The notes beneath the pieces were generated by a model. That model did no database searches. It was not told the origin of the DNA and was given only the letters and a program-made list of their open reading frames with translations. DNA of 64,000 nucleotides from NCBI RefSeq assembly GCF_947493125.1, contig NZ_CANLQB010000002.1, positions 124,001-188,000 of the forward strand. The letters are read 5' to 3'. Source of the DNA: an uncultured Roseobacter sp. (GTDB lineage Bacteria > Pseudomonadota > Alphaproteobacteria > Rhodobacterales > Rhodobacteraceae). Made by a program: the position numbers and the translations under genes. This document shows, piece after piece, positions 51,789 to 61,746 of the stretch; the stretch's first letter is position 1, and every line of letters starts with the position of its first letter.

Positions 51789-52151
51789 ATGCTGGAGCAA
51801 ATCTGCCCGATCCTGCCCTCCCGCGACTTCGGCCAGACCGAAGCCTTCTACACCAGACTGGGATTCGAAACCCAGTACAAACAGGCCAATCAATACATGC
51901 TGATGACCCGCGACAAGGTCGAGATCCACTTCTTCCACCACTCCGGTCACCGCCCCGAACAGAGCAATCATGGCGCCTATATGCGCCCCGCGGATGTGGA
52001 TGCCTTCTCAGCCCAGATCGAAGCATTGGGACTGCCCCGCACCGAGGGGTTCCCCCGGTTCTGGCCCGCTGAAGACAAGCCCTGGGGCATGCGCGAAGCG
52101 GTCATCTGGGACCCGGACGGCAACCTCATCCGCGTCGGGCAGGAGCTCTGA
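51789..52151 (+). CDS. VOC/bleomycin-resistance-like protein
   Basis: ICPILPSRDFGQTEAFYTRLGFETQYK; EAVIWDPDGNLIRVGQ; start ATG 51789. Confidence 0.88.
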   Translation: MLEQICPILPSRDFGQTEAFYTRLGFETQYKQANQYMLMTRDKVEIHFFHHSGHRPEQSNHGAYMRPADVDAFSAQIEALGLPRTEGFPRFWPAEDKPWGMREAVIWDPDGNLIRVGQEL

Positions 52152-52152
52152 G

Positions 52153-53250
52153 ATGGCCCAGATCGTGATCAAAAACGTGCGAAAGGAGTTCGGTGACTTC
52201 ACCGCAGTGAAGGAGTCGAGCTTCACCATCGAGGACGGCGAGTTCTTCATGCTGCTCGGCCCCTCCGGCTGCGGCAAGACCACGACGCTGCGCATGATCG
52301 CCGGTTTAGAGCTGCCGACCTCCGGCGAGATCTACCTCGACGGCGAAGAGATCAGCCAGCGCCCGCCCAGCCAGCGCGACATCGCCTTCGTGTTCCAGAT
52401 GTTCGCGCTCTACCCGCACATGAACGTTTACAAGAACCTGAGCTACCCGCTGGTGAGCCAAGGCATGCCCCGCGCCGCCGTGCGCGACAAGGTCGAGGAC
52501 GTCGCCCGGATCCTTGGCATCCAGAGCATCCTGAAGAAACCCGTGGGCGGCCTCTCGGGCGGCGATCGCCAGCGCGTGGCCCTCGGCCGCGCCATCGTGC
52601 GCGACCCCAAGGCCTTCATGATGGACGAACCGCTGGGCGCGCTTGATGCGGAGTTCCGCGAGCATATGGCCGAAGAGCTGCGCGCCCTGCACGACCGCAT
52701 GGGCGCCACCACCGTCTACGTCACGCACGACCAGCTTGAGGCGATGCAGATGGGCGACAAGATCGTGGTCATGAACAACGCCGTGGTTGAGCAATTCGGC
52801 ACGCCACAGGAAATCTACGACAAGCCCGCAACGATGTTCGTGGCCGACTTCATCGGCTCGCCCTCCATGAATTTCCTCAGCTTCGAAGGCTCGGTCGCAG
52901 CTGGCGCGCAGGAGATCGAGATGCAGGGCCACGCCCTGGCCGTCCCGCGCCAGATGCAAAGCGCCTCTGGCAAGCTGGTCTTCGGGGTCCGGCCGGAACA
53001 TGTAATCCTCAGCGACACTGGCAACTATCGCGGCGAGGTGCTGGCAACCGAATATCTCGGCACCACCCAGATCATCACGCTCGCCACACCCAATGGCGAG
53101 TTGAAAGCGCGGGTCCCCGCAGGTCAAGCGGCCAAGATCGGCGAGAAACTCGGCCTCGGTTTCAAGGGGGAGGCGGTGACGCTCTTCGACGACGCCACAG
53201 GCCGCGCCCTGCGCTCCGAGCTCAACCAGGGGATCGTGACCCATGGCTGA
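52153..53250 (+). CDS. Sugar ABC transporter ATP-binding protein (UgpC/MalK type) 1
   Basis: LGPSGCGKTTTLRMIAG, LSGGDRQRVALGRAIVRDPKAFMMDEPLGALDAEFR; start ATG 52153. Confidence 0.95.
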   Translation: MAQIVIKNVRKEFGDFTAVKESSFTIEDGEFFMLLGPSGCGKTTTLRMIAGLELPTSGEIYLDGEEISQRPPSQRDIAFVFQMFALYPHMNVYKNLSYPLVSQGMPRAAVRDKVEDVARILGIQSILKKPVGGLSGGDRQRVALGRAIVRDPKAFMMDEPLGALDAEFREHMAEELRALHDRMGATTVYVTHDQLEAMQMGDKIVVMNNAVVEQFGTPQEIYDKPATMFVADFIGSPSMNFLSFEGSVAAGAQEIEMQGHALAVPRQMQSASGKLVFGVRPEHVILSDTGNYRGEVLATEYLGTTQIITLATPNGELKARVPAGQAAKIGEKLGLGFKGEAVTLFDDATGRALRSELNQGIVTHG

Positions 53251-54238
53251 AGTCATCCTCAAGGGCGTCTGCAAGTCCTTCGGCGACACGGTCGGCGTCG
53301 CAGACATCGACATGACGATCCCCGATGGCGCCTTCGTGGTCTTGCTCGGCCCCACCGGTGCCGGCAAGACAACGACCCTCCGTCTGATCTCGGGCCTCGA
53401 AACCCTCGACGCGGGGGAGATCAGCATCGGCGGGCGCATCGTCAACGGCGAAACGCCCGCACAACGCGACATCGCCATGGTGTTCCAGCAATACTCGCTG
53501 TACCCGCATCTGACCGTGCGCGAGAACCTCGAATTCCCGCTGAAATCGCCGATCCTCAACACGCCGAAGGACGAGATTACCCGCAAAGTGAATGAGGTCG
53601 CGCAGGTGCTGCAGATCGGTCACAAGCTCGACAACAAGGCAACCGCCCTCTCGGGGGGCGAGATGCAGCGGGTCTCCATCGGACGTGCGCTGGTGCGCGA
53701 CCCTCAGGTCTATCTCATGGACGAGCCGCTCAGCTCGCTTGACGCCAAGTTGCGCACCGATCTGCGGATCGAACTCAAACGCATTCAGGCCAGCCTTGGC
53801 GCCACGATCCTCTACGTCACCCACGACCAGATCGAGGCGATGACCATGGCCACCCATGTCGGCGTTCTCAACGAAGGGCAGCTGGTGCAGTTCGGCACCC
53901 CGCGCGAGATCTACGAGAACCCGAACTCCGTCTATGTCGCTTCCCGCCTCGGCCAGCCGCGCATCAACATCCTGCCCGGCGACCTCTTCGGCACCGCCCC
54001 CAAAGGTGCGCATCACATCGGCTTGCGGCCCGAGCACGTGGCGCAAGGCCAAGGCCGCGCCGCGCGCATCGACCGGCTGGAGCGCTTGGGCGATCACACC
54101 CGCCTGCACCTGAATCTCGACGGGCATGGCATCATCACGCTGGCAGACCCGCACGCCGACTATGCGCCCGGCAACACGCTGAACATCGCACCGCAGGACC
54201 CGCTGTGCTTCGATGCACAAGGCGACCGGATTTACTGA
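53243..54238 (+). CDS. Sugar ABC transporter ATP-binding protein (UgpC/MalK type) 2
   Basis: LGPTGAGKTTTLRLISG, LSGGEMQRVSIGRALVRDPQVYLMDEPLSSLDAKLR. Confidence 0.95.
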   Translation: MAEVILKGVCKSFGDTVGVADIDMTIPDGAFVVLLGPTGAGKTTTLRLISGLETLDAGEISIGGRIVNGETPAQRDIAMVFQQYSLYPHLTVRENLEFPLKSPILNTPKDEITRKVNEVAQVLQIGHKLDNKATALSGGEMQRVSIGRALVRDPQVYLMDEPLSSLDAKLRTDLRIELKRIQASLGATILYVTHDQIEAMTMATHVGVLNEGQLVQFGTPREIYENPNSVYVASRLGQPRINILPGDLFGTAPKGAHHIGLRPEHVAQGQGRAARIDRLERLGDHTRLHLNLDGHGIITLADPHADYAPGNTLNIAPQDPLCFDAQGDRIY

Positions 54239-54252
54239 AGAAGGAGACGACC

Positions 54253-55884
54253 ATGGCCCAGTTCATCAACGACAAGGAAACGCTGGTCACAGATGCGATT
54301 GACGGTCTCCTCGCGACCTCGGGCGGGCGGCTCCATCGGCTCGACGGCTACCCGCATATCAAGGTGGTCTGCCGCAGCGACTGGGGCAAATCGCGCGTCG
54401 CGCTGATCTCAGGCGGCGGCTCCGGGCACGAGCCCGCGCATGCCGGGTTCGTCGGCGAAGGCATGTTGACGGCGGCGGTCTGCGGCGAGGTCTTTGCCTC
54501 GCCCTCGGTTGACGCGGTGCTTGCCGGCATTCTCGCGGTGACGGGCGAGGCGGGCTGCCTTCTAATCGTGAAGAACTACACCGGTGATCGGCTGAACTTC
54601 GGTCTCGCCGCAGAACGTGCGCGGGCGTATGGCTTGAAGGTCTCCATGGTCGTTGTGGACGACGACATTGCTCTGCCAGATCTGCCGCAGGCCCGTGGCG
54701 TCGCGGGGACGCTCTTCGTGCACAAGATCGCCGGTGCCATGGCCGAAGAGGGCGCCGACCTTGAAAAGATAACGGAGGCTGCGGAACGTGTGATCGGCCA
54801 GATGGCCTCTATCGGCAAGTCCCTCGACACCTGCACCGTGCCCGGTTCCGCCAAGGAGGACCGCATCGCGCCGGGCAAGGCAGAGCTGGGCCTCGGCATC
54901 CACGGCGAAGCAGGCGTCGAGCAGGTCGATTTCACCGGCGCCACCCGCGCCATGGAAATGGTGCTCGACAAGCTGGCCCCCCATATGGGCGACCAGCCCC
55001 ACGTTGCCCTGTTGAACAATCTTGGCAGCACCACGCCGCTGGAAATGGCGGTGCTCGCGCACGCACTGGCCACATCCGACAAATCCACGTCGATCAAAGC
55101 CATCGTCGGTCCTGCGCCCCTGATGACCTCGCTCGACATGCACGGGTTTTCCGTCTCCGTCCTTCCGCTGACCGACGACGCGCAGGCGGGGCTGGCCCGC
55201 CCGGTCGACCTGCCCGACTGGCCGGGCCTCGCGATGCTGAGCCCTGTCGATGTGAAACCCCTGCCCGATGGGCTGAGCCCGATCCAACCCATCCCGTCCG
55301 ATCACCCGGCCACCCGCAGCCTGATCGAGACCTGCTGCGACCTGCTGATCGCCGCGGAGACCGATCTCAACACGCTCGACGCCAAATCCGGCGATGGCGA
55401 CACCGGCAGCACGCTCGCCACCGCCGCACGCGCGCTGAAGGGGTCGCTCGACCGGATGCCGCTCGCAGATCTCACCCAGCTGTTCCGCGCGGTCGGCAAC
55501 GAGCTGAGCCAGACCATGGGCGGCTCGTCGGGCGTGATCCTTGCGATCTTCTTCGGGGCCACCGGCGATGCCTGCGCCAATGGAAAACCAACGCCCGAGG
55601 CCCTGCGCACCGGGCTGAAGCGCATCAGCGAAGTCGGCGGCGCCACGACCGGAGACCGCACGATGATTGACGCGCTGCACCCGGCATTGGAGACGCTCCC
55701 GCAAGGCATAGCCGCCGCAGCACAGGCCGCCCGTACGGGCGCGAATGGAACGGCACAGATGACCCGCGCAAAGGCAGGCCGCGCCTCTTATGTGCCGGAA
55801 GCAAACCTGATCGGTCACAACGATCCCGGCGCCGAGGCGGTCGCCCGGCTCTTTGAGGGGCTGGCCACCGCACTCAAGGACTAG
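54253..55884 (+). CDS. DhaK-DhaL fusion kinase (dihydroxyacetone / ketotetrose kinase family)
   Basis: SGGGSGHEPAHAGFVGEGMLTAAVCGEVFASPS (DhaK); KSGDGDTGSTLATAARA (DhaL); start ATG 54253. Confidence 0.92.
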   Translation: MAQFINDKETLVTDAIDGLLATSGGRLHRLDGYPHIKVVCRSDWGKSRVALISGGGSGHEPAHAGFVGEGMLTAAVCGEVFASPSVDAVLAGILAVTGEAGCLLIVKNYTGDRLNFGLAAERARAYGLKVSMVVVDDDIALPDLPQARGVAGTLFVHKIAGAMAEEGADLEKITEAAERVIGQMASIGKSLDTCTVPGSAKEDRIAPGKAELGLGIHGEAGVEQVDFTGATRAMEMVLDKLAPHMGDQPHVALLNNLGSTTPLEMAVLAHALATSDKSTSIKAIVGPAPLMTSLDMHGFSVSVLPLTDDAQAGLARPVDLPDWPGLAMLSPVDVKPLPDGLSPIQPIPSDHPATRSLIETCCDLLIAAETDLNTLDAKSGDGDTGSTLATAARALKGSLDRMPLADLTQLFRAVGNELSQTMGGSSGVILAIFFGATGDACANGKPTPEALRTGLKRISEVGGATTGDRTMIDALHPALETLPQGIAAAAQAARTGANGTAQMTRAKAGRASYVPEANLIGHNDPGAEAVARLFEGLATALKD

Positions 55885-55893
55885 CACATCCGC

Positions 55894-56970
55894 ATGAAGC
55901 CCGGCCGAGACACGCCTCTGAACCCCACGGTCAACGACATCGCCCGCGTCGCACAGGTGAGCCTCGCCACCGTGGATCGGGTGCTGAACGAACGCCCGGG
56001 CGTGCGCAAGGTCACGGTCGAGAAGGTCAACCGCGCCATCGCCGATCTGGGGTATGTACGCGACACCGCTGCCGCCAATCTGGCGCGCGGGCGGGTCTAT
56101 CGGTTTCTCTTCATCCTGCCTGCGGCGAACAACGAATTCATCGACCTGATTGAACGGCAAGTGACCGATCTCGCCACCGGGCTGAAACGCGAGCGGACGC
56201 AAGTCTCCTGCATGCGGGTGCCCGCCTTCGACCCGATGGCGCTTGCGGACGCGATCAATGCCCTTGATCCGGCGGAGGTCAATGGCGTGGCCATCTTCGG
56301 GCCTGAGACGCCTTCCGTTCGCGACAGCATATCGCGGCTGCGCGCCCATGGGGTGTCGGTCGTCTCTCTGGTCTCCGACATTCCCAGCTCGGAACGCAAT
56401 GCCTATGTCGGCATCGACAACATCGCCGCCGGGCGCACCGCTGCGCAGCTCATGGGCCGGTTTCTCGGACCCCGGGGCGGAGACGTCCTTGTCGTCACGG
56501 GCTCCATGCTTGCGCGCGATCATCTGGAGCGTCGCCTCGGCTTTGACGAGGTCATGGCGCAGGACTTCCCGCAGTTGAATGTGTTGGCCTCCCTCGAAGG
56601 GCGGGACGATCCCGAGCTCATCGAGCGGCTCCTGCCGCAGGCGCTCGCGCCCGAGCGCAACATCGTCGGCATCTACTCGTCGGCAGCCGGGAACGCCGGG
56701 CTGATCCGGCATTTCGATGCCACCGCCCCGGCGCCGCACCCCGTGGTGATTGCCCATGAGCTCACACCGCTGTCGCGCGATGCGCTGGGGCGCGGGCTCT
56801 TCGACGCGGTAATCAGCCAGGATTCGGGCCACCTGGTGCGCAGCGCCATCCGGATCATGCGCGCGAACAGCGACAGCGCCCCGATCAACATGGCGCAGGA
56901 GCGGATCCGGATCGACATTTATCTGAAGGAAAATCTGCCACCCGACCCGGGTGGCGCAACGGGAGGATGA
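55894..56970 (+). CDS. LacI family transcriptional regulator
   Basis: PTVNDIARVAQVSLATVDRVLNERPGVRKVTVEKVNRAIADLGY HTH; periplasmic-binding-like effector domain. Confidence 0.94.
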   Translation: MKPGRDTPLNPTVNDIARVAQVSLATVDRVLNERPGVRKVTVEKVNRAIADLGYVRDTAAANLARGRVYRFLFILPAANNEFIDLIERQVTDLATGLKRERTQVSCMRVPAFDPMALADAINALDPAEVNGVAIFGPETPSVRDSISRLRAHGVSVVSLVSDIPSSERNAYVGIDNIAAGRTAAQLMGRFLGPRGGDVLVVTGSMLARDHLERRLGFDEVMAQDFPQLNVLASLEGRDDPELIERLLPQALAPERNIVGIYSSAAGNAGLIRHFDATAPAPHPVVIAHELTPLSRDALGRGLFDAVISQDSGHLVRSAIRIMRANSDSAPINMAQERIRIDIYLKENLPPDPGGATGG

Positions 56971-56971
56971 C

Positions 56972-58030
56972 ATGAAAACCATCAAGGGACCGGCGCTGTT
57001 TCTGGCGCAATTCGCGGGCGACGACGCGCCCTTCAATTCCTGGGACGCGATCACGAAATGGGCGGCAGGCTGCGGTTATAAGGGCGTGCAGGTGCCCAGC
57101 TGGGACGGGCGGCTGTTCGATCTCGCCAAAGCAGCAGAGAGCAAGGACTACTGCGATGAGATCAAGGGCACAGCGGCAGACAACGGCGTCGAAGTGACGG
57201 AGCTGTCAACCCACCTGCAGGGCCAGCTGGTCGCCGTGCATCCGGCCTATGACGCAGCGTTCGACGGGTTTGCCGACCCGTCCGTGCATGGCAACCCCAA
57301 GGCCCGGCAGGAATGGGCGGTCGATCAGGTCATGAAGGCGATCAGCGCCTCGGCCAACCTCGGCATCCGGGACCACGTCTCCTTCTCCGGCGCGCTCGCC
57401 TGGCCTTACATTTACCCGTGGCCGCAACGTCCCGCGGGCCTGGTTGAAACGGCCTTCGACGAGCTTGCCAAACGCTGGCGCCCGATCCTCGACCATGCCG
57501 AGGAGAACGACGTCAACATCTGCTATGAAATCCATCCCGGCGAAGACCTGCACGACGGCGTGACCTTCGAGATGTTCCTGGAGCGGGTCGACAACCACGC
57601 GCGCTGCAACATGCTCTACGACCCGTCGCATTTCGTGCTGCAGTGCCTCGACTATCTCGATCACATCGACATCTACGCCGAGCGGATCAAGATGTTCCAC
57701 GTCAAGGATGCCGAGTTCAATCCGACCGGACGGCAGGGGGTCTACGGCGGCTACCAATCTTGGGTGGATCGCGCCGGGCGCTTCCGGTCCTTGGGCGATG
57801 GGCAAGTCGATTTCTCCGCGATCTTTTCGAAGCTGACGTCCAATGATTTCGACGGCTGGGCCGTGGTCGAATGGGAGTGCTGCCTCAAGCACCCGGAGGA
57901 CGGTGCCCGCGAAGGCGCACAGTTCGTGAAGGACCATATCATCCGCGTGACCGAACGCGCCTTTGACGACTTCGCCGACGGCGGCACGGATGAGGCCGCA
58001 AACCGCAAGATGCTGGGGATCGGATCATGA
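56972..58030 (+). CDS. Sugar phosphate isomerase/epimerase (xylose-isomerase-like TIM barrel)
   Basis: NICYEIHPGEDLHDG, NMLYDPSHFVLQCLDYL, IKMFHVKDAEF; start ATG 56972. Confidence 0.92.
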   Translation: MKTIKGPALFLAQFAGDDAPFNSWDAITKWAAGCGYKGVQVPSWDGRLFDLAKAAESKDYCDEIKGTAADNGVEVTELSTHLQGQLVAVHPAYDAAFDGFADPSVHGNPKARQEWAVDQVMKAISASANLGIRDHVSFSGALAWPYIYPWPQRPAGLVETAFDELAKRWRPILDHAEENDVNICYEIHPGEDLHDGVTFEMFLERVDNHARCNMLYDPSHFVLQCLDYLDHIDIYAERIKMFHVKDAEFNPTGRQGVYGGYQSWVDRAGRFRSLGDGQVDFSAIFSKLTSNDFDGWAVVEWECCLKHPEDGAREGAQFVKDHIIRVTERAFDDFADGGTDEAANRKMLGIGS

Positions 58031-59160
58031 GCAATCGCATACGCCTAGGTATGGTTGGCGGCGGCAATGATGCCTTCATCGGCGCCGTCCACCGCATCGC
58101 CGCGCGGCTGGATGATCGCTATGAGCTTGTCGCGGGCGCGCTGTCCTCGACGCCCGAAAAGTCCCGCGCCTCGGGGGAGGCGCTCGGCCTCCCGCGCATC
58201 TATGACGGCTTCAAACAGATGGCGATCCGCGAGGCGCGCCGCAAAGACGGCATCGAAGCGGTCGCCATCGTCACGCCCAACCACATGCACTTCGCCGCAG
58301 CCCGCGAATTCCTCAAACGCGACATCCATGTGATCTGCGACAAGCCGCTGACCTCGACCATGGCGGACGCCCGCAAGATGGTGAAGGCGGTCGAGGCGTC
58401 GAACGCGCTCTTCGTGCTGACGCACAATTACACCGGCTACCCGATGGTGCGGCACGCGCGCGAGATGGTCGCCAAGGGCGAAATCGGCAAGATCCGTGTC
58501 GTGCAGGTCGAATACCCGCAGGACTGGCTCACCGTCGAGCAGGACTTCAAGCAGGCGAACTGGCGCACCGACCCCGCGCGCTCCGGCGCAGGCGGCTCGA
58601 CCGGCGACATCGGCACCCACGCCCACAACCTCGCGCGCTTCATCACCGGGCTGGAGGTCGAAAGCCTCGCCGCCGACCTCGATGCCTTCGTGCCGGGCCG
58701 GCAGGTCGACGACAACGGTCACGTGATGCTGCGGTTCCACGGAGGCGCCAAGGGGATGCTCTGGTGCAGCCAGGTCGCGCCCGGGAACGAGAACGCCCTG
58801 CGCATCCGCGTCTATGGCGAAACCGGCGGCCTCGAATGGGCGCAGGAGGACCCAAACGGCCTCTGGCACACGCCGTTCGGCGAGCCCAAGCGGCTGATCA
58901 CCCGCAATGGCGCAGGCGCCGGAGACGCCGCCGCACGGGTCAGCCGCGTGCCACCGGGCCATCCGGAGGGCTATCTGGAAGGGTTTGCGAACATCTACAG
59001 CGAAGCCGCCGAGGCCATCGTGGCCCACCGCGACGGCGCAAAACCCCATGGCGATGTCACCTACCCCACCATCACCGACGGCTGGCGCGGCATGCAGTTC
59101 ATCGATGCCTGCGTGCGCTCCTCTGCGCGCAACGCCGCCTGGGTGACGCTGGGCGATTAA
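58027..59160 (+). CDS. Gfo/Idh/MocA family oxidoreductase
   Basis: RLGMVGGGNDAFIGAVHR Rossmann, VICDKPLTSTMADARKMV, GGSTGDIGTHAHNLARF. Confidence 0.94.
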   Translation: MSNRIRLGMVGGGNDAFIGAVHRIAARLDDRYELVAGALSSTPEKSRASGEALGLPRIYDGFKQMAIREARRKDGIEAVAIVTPNHMHFAAAREFLKRDIHVICDKPLTSTMADARKMVKAVEASNALFVLTHNYTGYPMVRHAREMVAKGEIGKIRVVQVEYPQDWLTVEQDFKQANWRTDPARSGAGGSTGDIGTHAHNLARFITGLEVESLAADLDAFVPGRQVDDNGHVMLRFHGGAKGMLWCSQVAPGNENALRIRVYGETGGLEWAQEDPNGLWHTPFGEPKRLITRNGAGAGDAAARVSRVPPGHPEGYLEGFANIYSEAAEAIVAHRDGAKPHGDVTYPTITDGWRGMQFIDACVRSSARNAAWVTLGD

Positions 59161-59398
59161 CCAAAGCTGACCTACCCCCGGGGTATCAACACACTGTTTA
59201 TGCTCCGGATACAGTCACGCAGACACCAGCGGCGCGGACCGTATCATATTGGATTTGTTTACCTTTCGAATAGGGCAACGACGCGCGATCTTTCGCACCT
59301 GCAGCACCGGGAAAATACGTCTCAAATCCGCCCGGCTTCCGAAAGGACTTGGCAACACCTCTGGGCCATCCTCTTCATTTTAATGATAGAGAGGACCC

Positions 59399-60082
59399 AT
59401 GTTAGACACCAGTTCCGCCGAGAACCTTGCGGCATTACTTGATCAATTTTCAATTCCGATGTTCGCCGCAGAGCGGGCCACCGCGGATCATGATTTCGAA
59501 CTGATCTGCATCAACCGCGCGCATGCAGACGCCACCGGCTTTGATCCGGCAACCGCCCGCGGTGTGGCGCTGCGCAACCTGCTGCCGCCCAATCAGGCGG
59601 AGATCGTTATCGGCCGCTATACCGAATGCACGCGGACCCAAAGCCCGCAGCGCTATCTCGAGACGCTGACATTGCCCGGCGGCATCCAGCAATGGGATAC
59701 GACGATCCAGCCCGTGCGCCTGCCCTCGGGCGGGGACAGAGTGATCGGGACGGCCATCCAGATCGCCGGTGACAGCCCCTCCGACGGCACCCAGATGACC
59801 TATGACGATATCCGGTATTTCTCGGCCATGGCGGATATGCAGCTTCAGAACCTGCTGTCCATGTTCGAAGCTGCGCGCGATCAGGGGCTCTTCAGCGACG
59901 ACAGCGCCAGCCGCGTCACCCAGCTCTGCTGTGTCTGTCGCTCGGTGCAACGCTCCGTCGAAGATATCCGGGAAACCGTGCGGCGCGCCAGGCCCGAGAC
60001 GTCCGACACGCCTGCAGACCTGGATCAGACCGGCGGCGACACCCTGCGCGCGTTGAACGACTCGACACGGTCCGACGGCTGA
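59399..60082 (+). CDS. PAS domain-containing protein
   Basis: LICINRAHADATGFDPATARGVALRNLLPPNQ, PAS-fold-like; helical C-terminus without obvious output domain. Confidence 0.7.
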   Translation: MLDTSSAENLAALLDQFSIPMFAAERATADHDFELICINRAHADATGFDPATARGVALRNLLPPNQAEIVIGRYTECTRTQSPQRYLETLTLPGGIQQWDTTIQPVRLPSGGDRVIGTAIQIAGDSPSDGTQMTYDDIRYFSAMADMQLQNLLSMFEAARDQGLFSDDSASRVTQLCCVCRSVQRSVEDIRETVRRARPETSDTPADLDQTGGDTLRALNDSTRSDG

Positions 60083-60163
60083 GCGGAACCGGGCCAAACA
60101 CCGCCGATCTTTCCCCCCAAGCGGCGCTTTCACAGACGCACAAGGCAAGCTATAGGGGGGCGC

Positions 60164-60778
60164 ATGACACACAGCGTTTACAAACATGATCTGCCGGATG
60201 GGCTCGACCTCGGGCCCATCGTCGCCATCGACTGCGAGACCATGGGGCTTCACCCGCACCGCGATCGGCTCTGCGTCGTGCAGCTTTCGGGCGGCGATGG
60301 CAAAGCGCACCTCGTGCAGATCGCGAAAGGACAGACCGAGGCGCCGAACCTCTGCGCCCTGCTGGCCGATCCGAAGGTGCTCAAGCTCTTTCACTTCGGG
60401 CGGTTCGACATCGCGGCCATGCACCACGCATTCGGTACGCTGGCGTCGCCTGTCTATTGCACGAAGATCGCCAGCCGCCTCGTGCGCACCTACACCGACC
60501 GGCACGGGCTGGCCAAACTGCTCCAGGAGATGCTCAACATCGACATCTCCAAACAGCAGCAATCGAGCGACTGGGGCGCCGATACGCTGGCCGAGGCACA
60601 GGTCGAGTACGCCGCATCCGACGTACTCTATCTGCACCAGTTGCGCGAGGCGCTGAACGCAATGCTCGAGCGCGAAGGCCGAATGGAGCTCGCGCAGGCA
60701 TGCTTTGATTTCCTGCCCACCCGCGCCCAGCTTGACCTCCAAGGCTGGCCCGACACGGATATCTTCGCCCATTCATGA
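60164..60778 (+). CDS. rnd: Ribonuclease D
   Basis: VAIDCETMGLHPHRDRLCVVQLSGGDG; LFHFGRFDIAAM; QVEYAASDVLYLHQL. Confidence 0.93.
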   Translation: MTHSVYKHDLPDGLDLGPIVAIDCETMGLHPHRDRLCVVQLSGGDGKAHLVQIAKGQTEAPNLCALLADPKVLKLFHFGRFDIAAMHHAFGTLASPVYCTKIASRLVRTYTDRHGLAKLLQEMLNIDISKQQQSSDWGADTLAEAQVEYAASDVLYLHQLREALNAMLEREGRMELAQACFDFLPTRAQLDLQGWPDTDIFAHS

Positions 60779-61740
60779 GCACGCCCTTCCTCGATACCGC
60801 CCGCCGGGTGATCCGCACCGAAGCCGAGGCGCTTGGCACGCTGGCCGAAACGCTCGATGGCCGGTTTCGCGACGCCATCGACCTGCTGCTCAACGCCAAG
60901 GGCCGCGTGATCGTCACCGGCATCGGAAAATCGGGCCATATCGCCCGCAAGATCGCGGCGACCATGGCCAGCACCGGCACGCCCGCGCAATTCGTGCACC
61001 CGGCCGAGGCGAGCCACGGCGATCTCGGTATGATCACCTCGGCCGATGTGGTGCTGGCGATTTCGAACTCGGGCGAGGCACCGGAGCTTGCCAACCTCAT
61101 CGCCTACTCCCGCCGCTTCAGCATCCCGCTTCTGGGCATCACCAGTGTCGAAGGCTCCAGCCTCGGGCGGGAATGTGATGTCGTTTTGCTGCTGCCACGT
61201 TTGGGCGAGGCCTGCGGCACCGGCGTCGTGCCCTCGTCGTCCACCACGATGACACTGGCGCTGGGGGACGCGCTGGCCATAGCACTCATGGAGCACCGCG
61301 CCTTCACGCCGGAAAACTTCCGCGACTTTCACCCCGGCGGCAAGCTGGGCGCCCAGCTCAGCCGGGTCTCCGACCTGATGCACACCGGCGACGCCCTGCC
61401 GCTGATCTCGCTCGATACACCCATGTCCGACGCTCTGATCGAGATCAGCCAGAAGGGCTTCGGCGTCGTGGGCGTGCAAAACCCCGACGGCCACCTGGCC
61501 GGGATCATCACCGATGGCGACCTGCGGCGCCATATGGACGGGCTGCTCGGCCAGCGCGCGCAGGACGTGATGACGCCCAGCCCCACGACCATCACACCCG
61601 ACGCGCTCGCCGAAAAGGCCGTGGCGGTGATGAATGACGGCAACAAGGGCCGCGGGATCACCTGCCTCTTCGTCGTCGACGGCCCGAAACCCGTGGGTCT
61701 GATCCACATTCACGACTGCCTGCGCGTCGGCCTCGGGTAG
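60775..61740 (+). CDS. kdsD: KpsF/GutQ (KdsD) arabinose-5-phosphate isomerase
   Basis: SIS domain TGIGKSGHIARKIAATMASTGTPAQFVHPAEASHGDLGMI; tandem CBS domains. Confidence 0.94.
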   Translation: MSTPFLDTARRVIRTEAEALGTLAETLDGRFRDAIDLLLNAKGRVIVTGIGKSGHIARKIAATMASTGTPAQFVHPAEASHGDLGMITSADVVLAISNSGEAPELANLIAYSRRFSIPLLGITSVEGSSLGRECDVVLLLPRLGEACGTGVVPSSSTTMTLALGDALAIALMEHRAFTPENFRDFHPGGKLGAQLSRVSDLMHTGDALPLISLDTPMSDALIEISQKGFGVVGVQNPDGHLAGIITDGDLRRHMDGLLGQRAQDVMTPSPTTITPDALAEKAVAVMNDGNKGRGITCLFVVDGPKPVGLIHIHDCLRVGLG

Positions 61741-61746
61741 GCCGCG

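Noticed and set aside
54562-57054. 830-aa minus-strand ORF spanning the DhaK-DhaL, LacI and isomerase start region
   Set aside because: Antisense to well-supported genes; composition rich in R/H/Q/D/A typical of high-GC shadow ORFs; no recognisable motif.
59161-59398. FNR or ECF-sigma promoter upstream of the PAS gene
   Set aside because: Only partial matches (no complete TTGAT-N4-ATCAA or GGAAC/GTT pair).
59450-60772. 440-aa minus-strand ORF across the PAS gene and rnd
   Set aside because: Antisense to rnd, whose DEDD motifs are clear.
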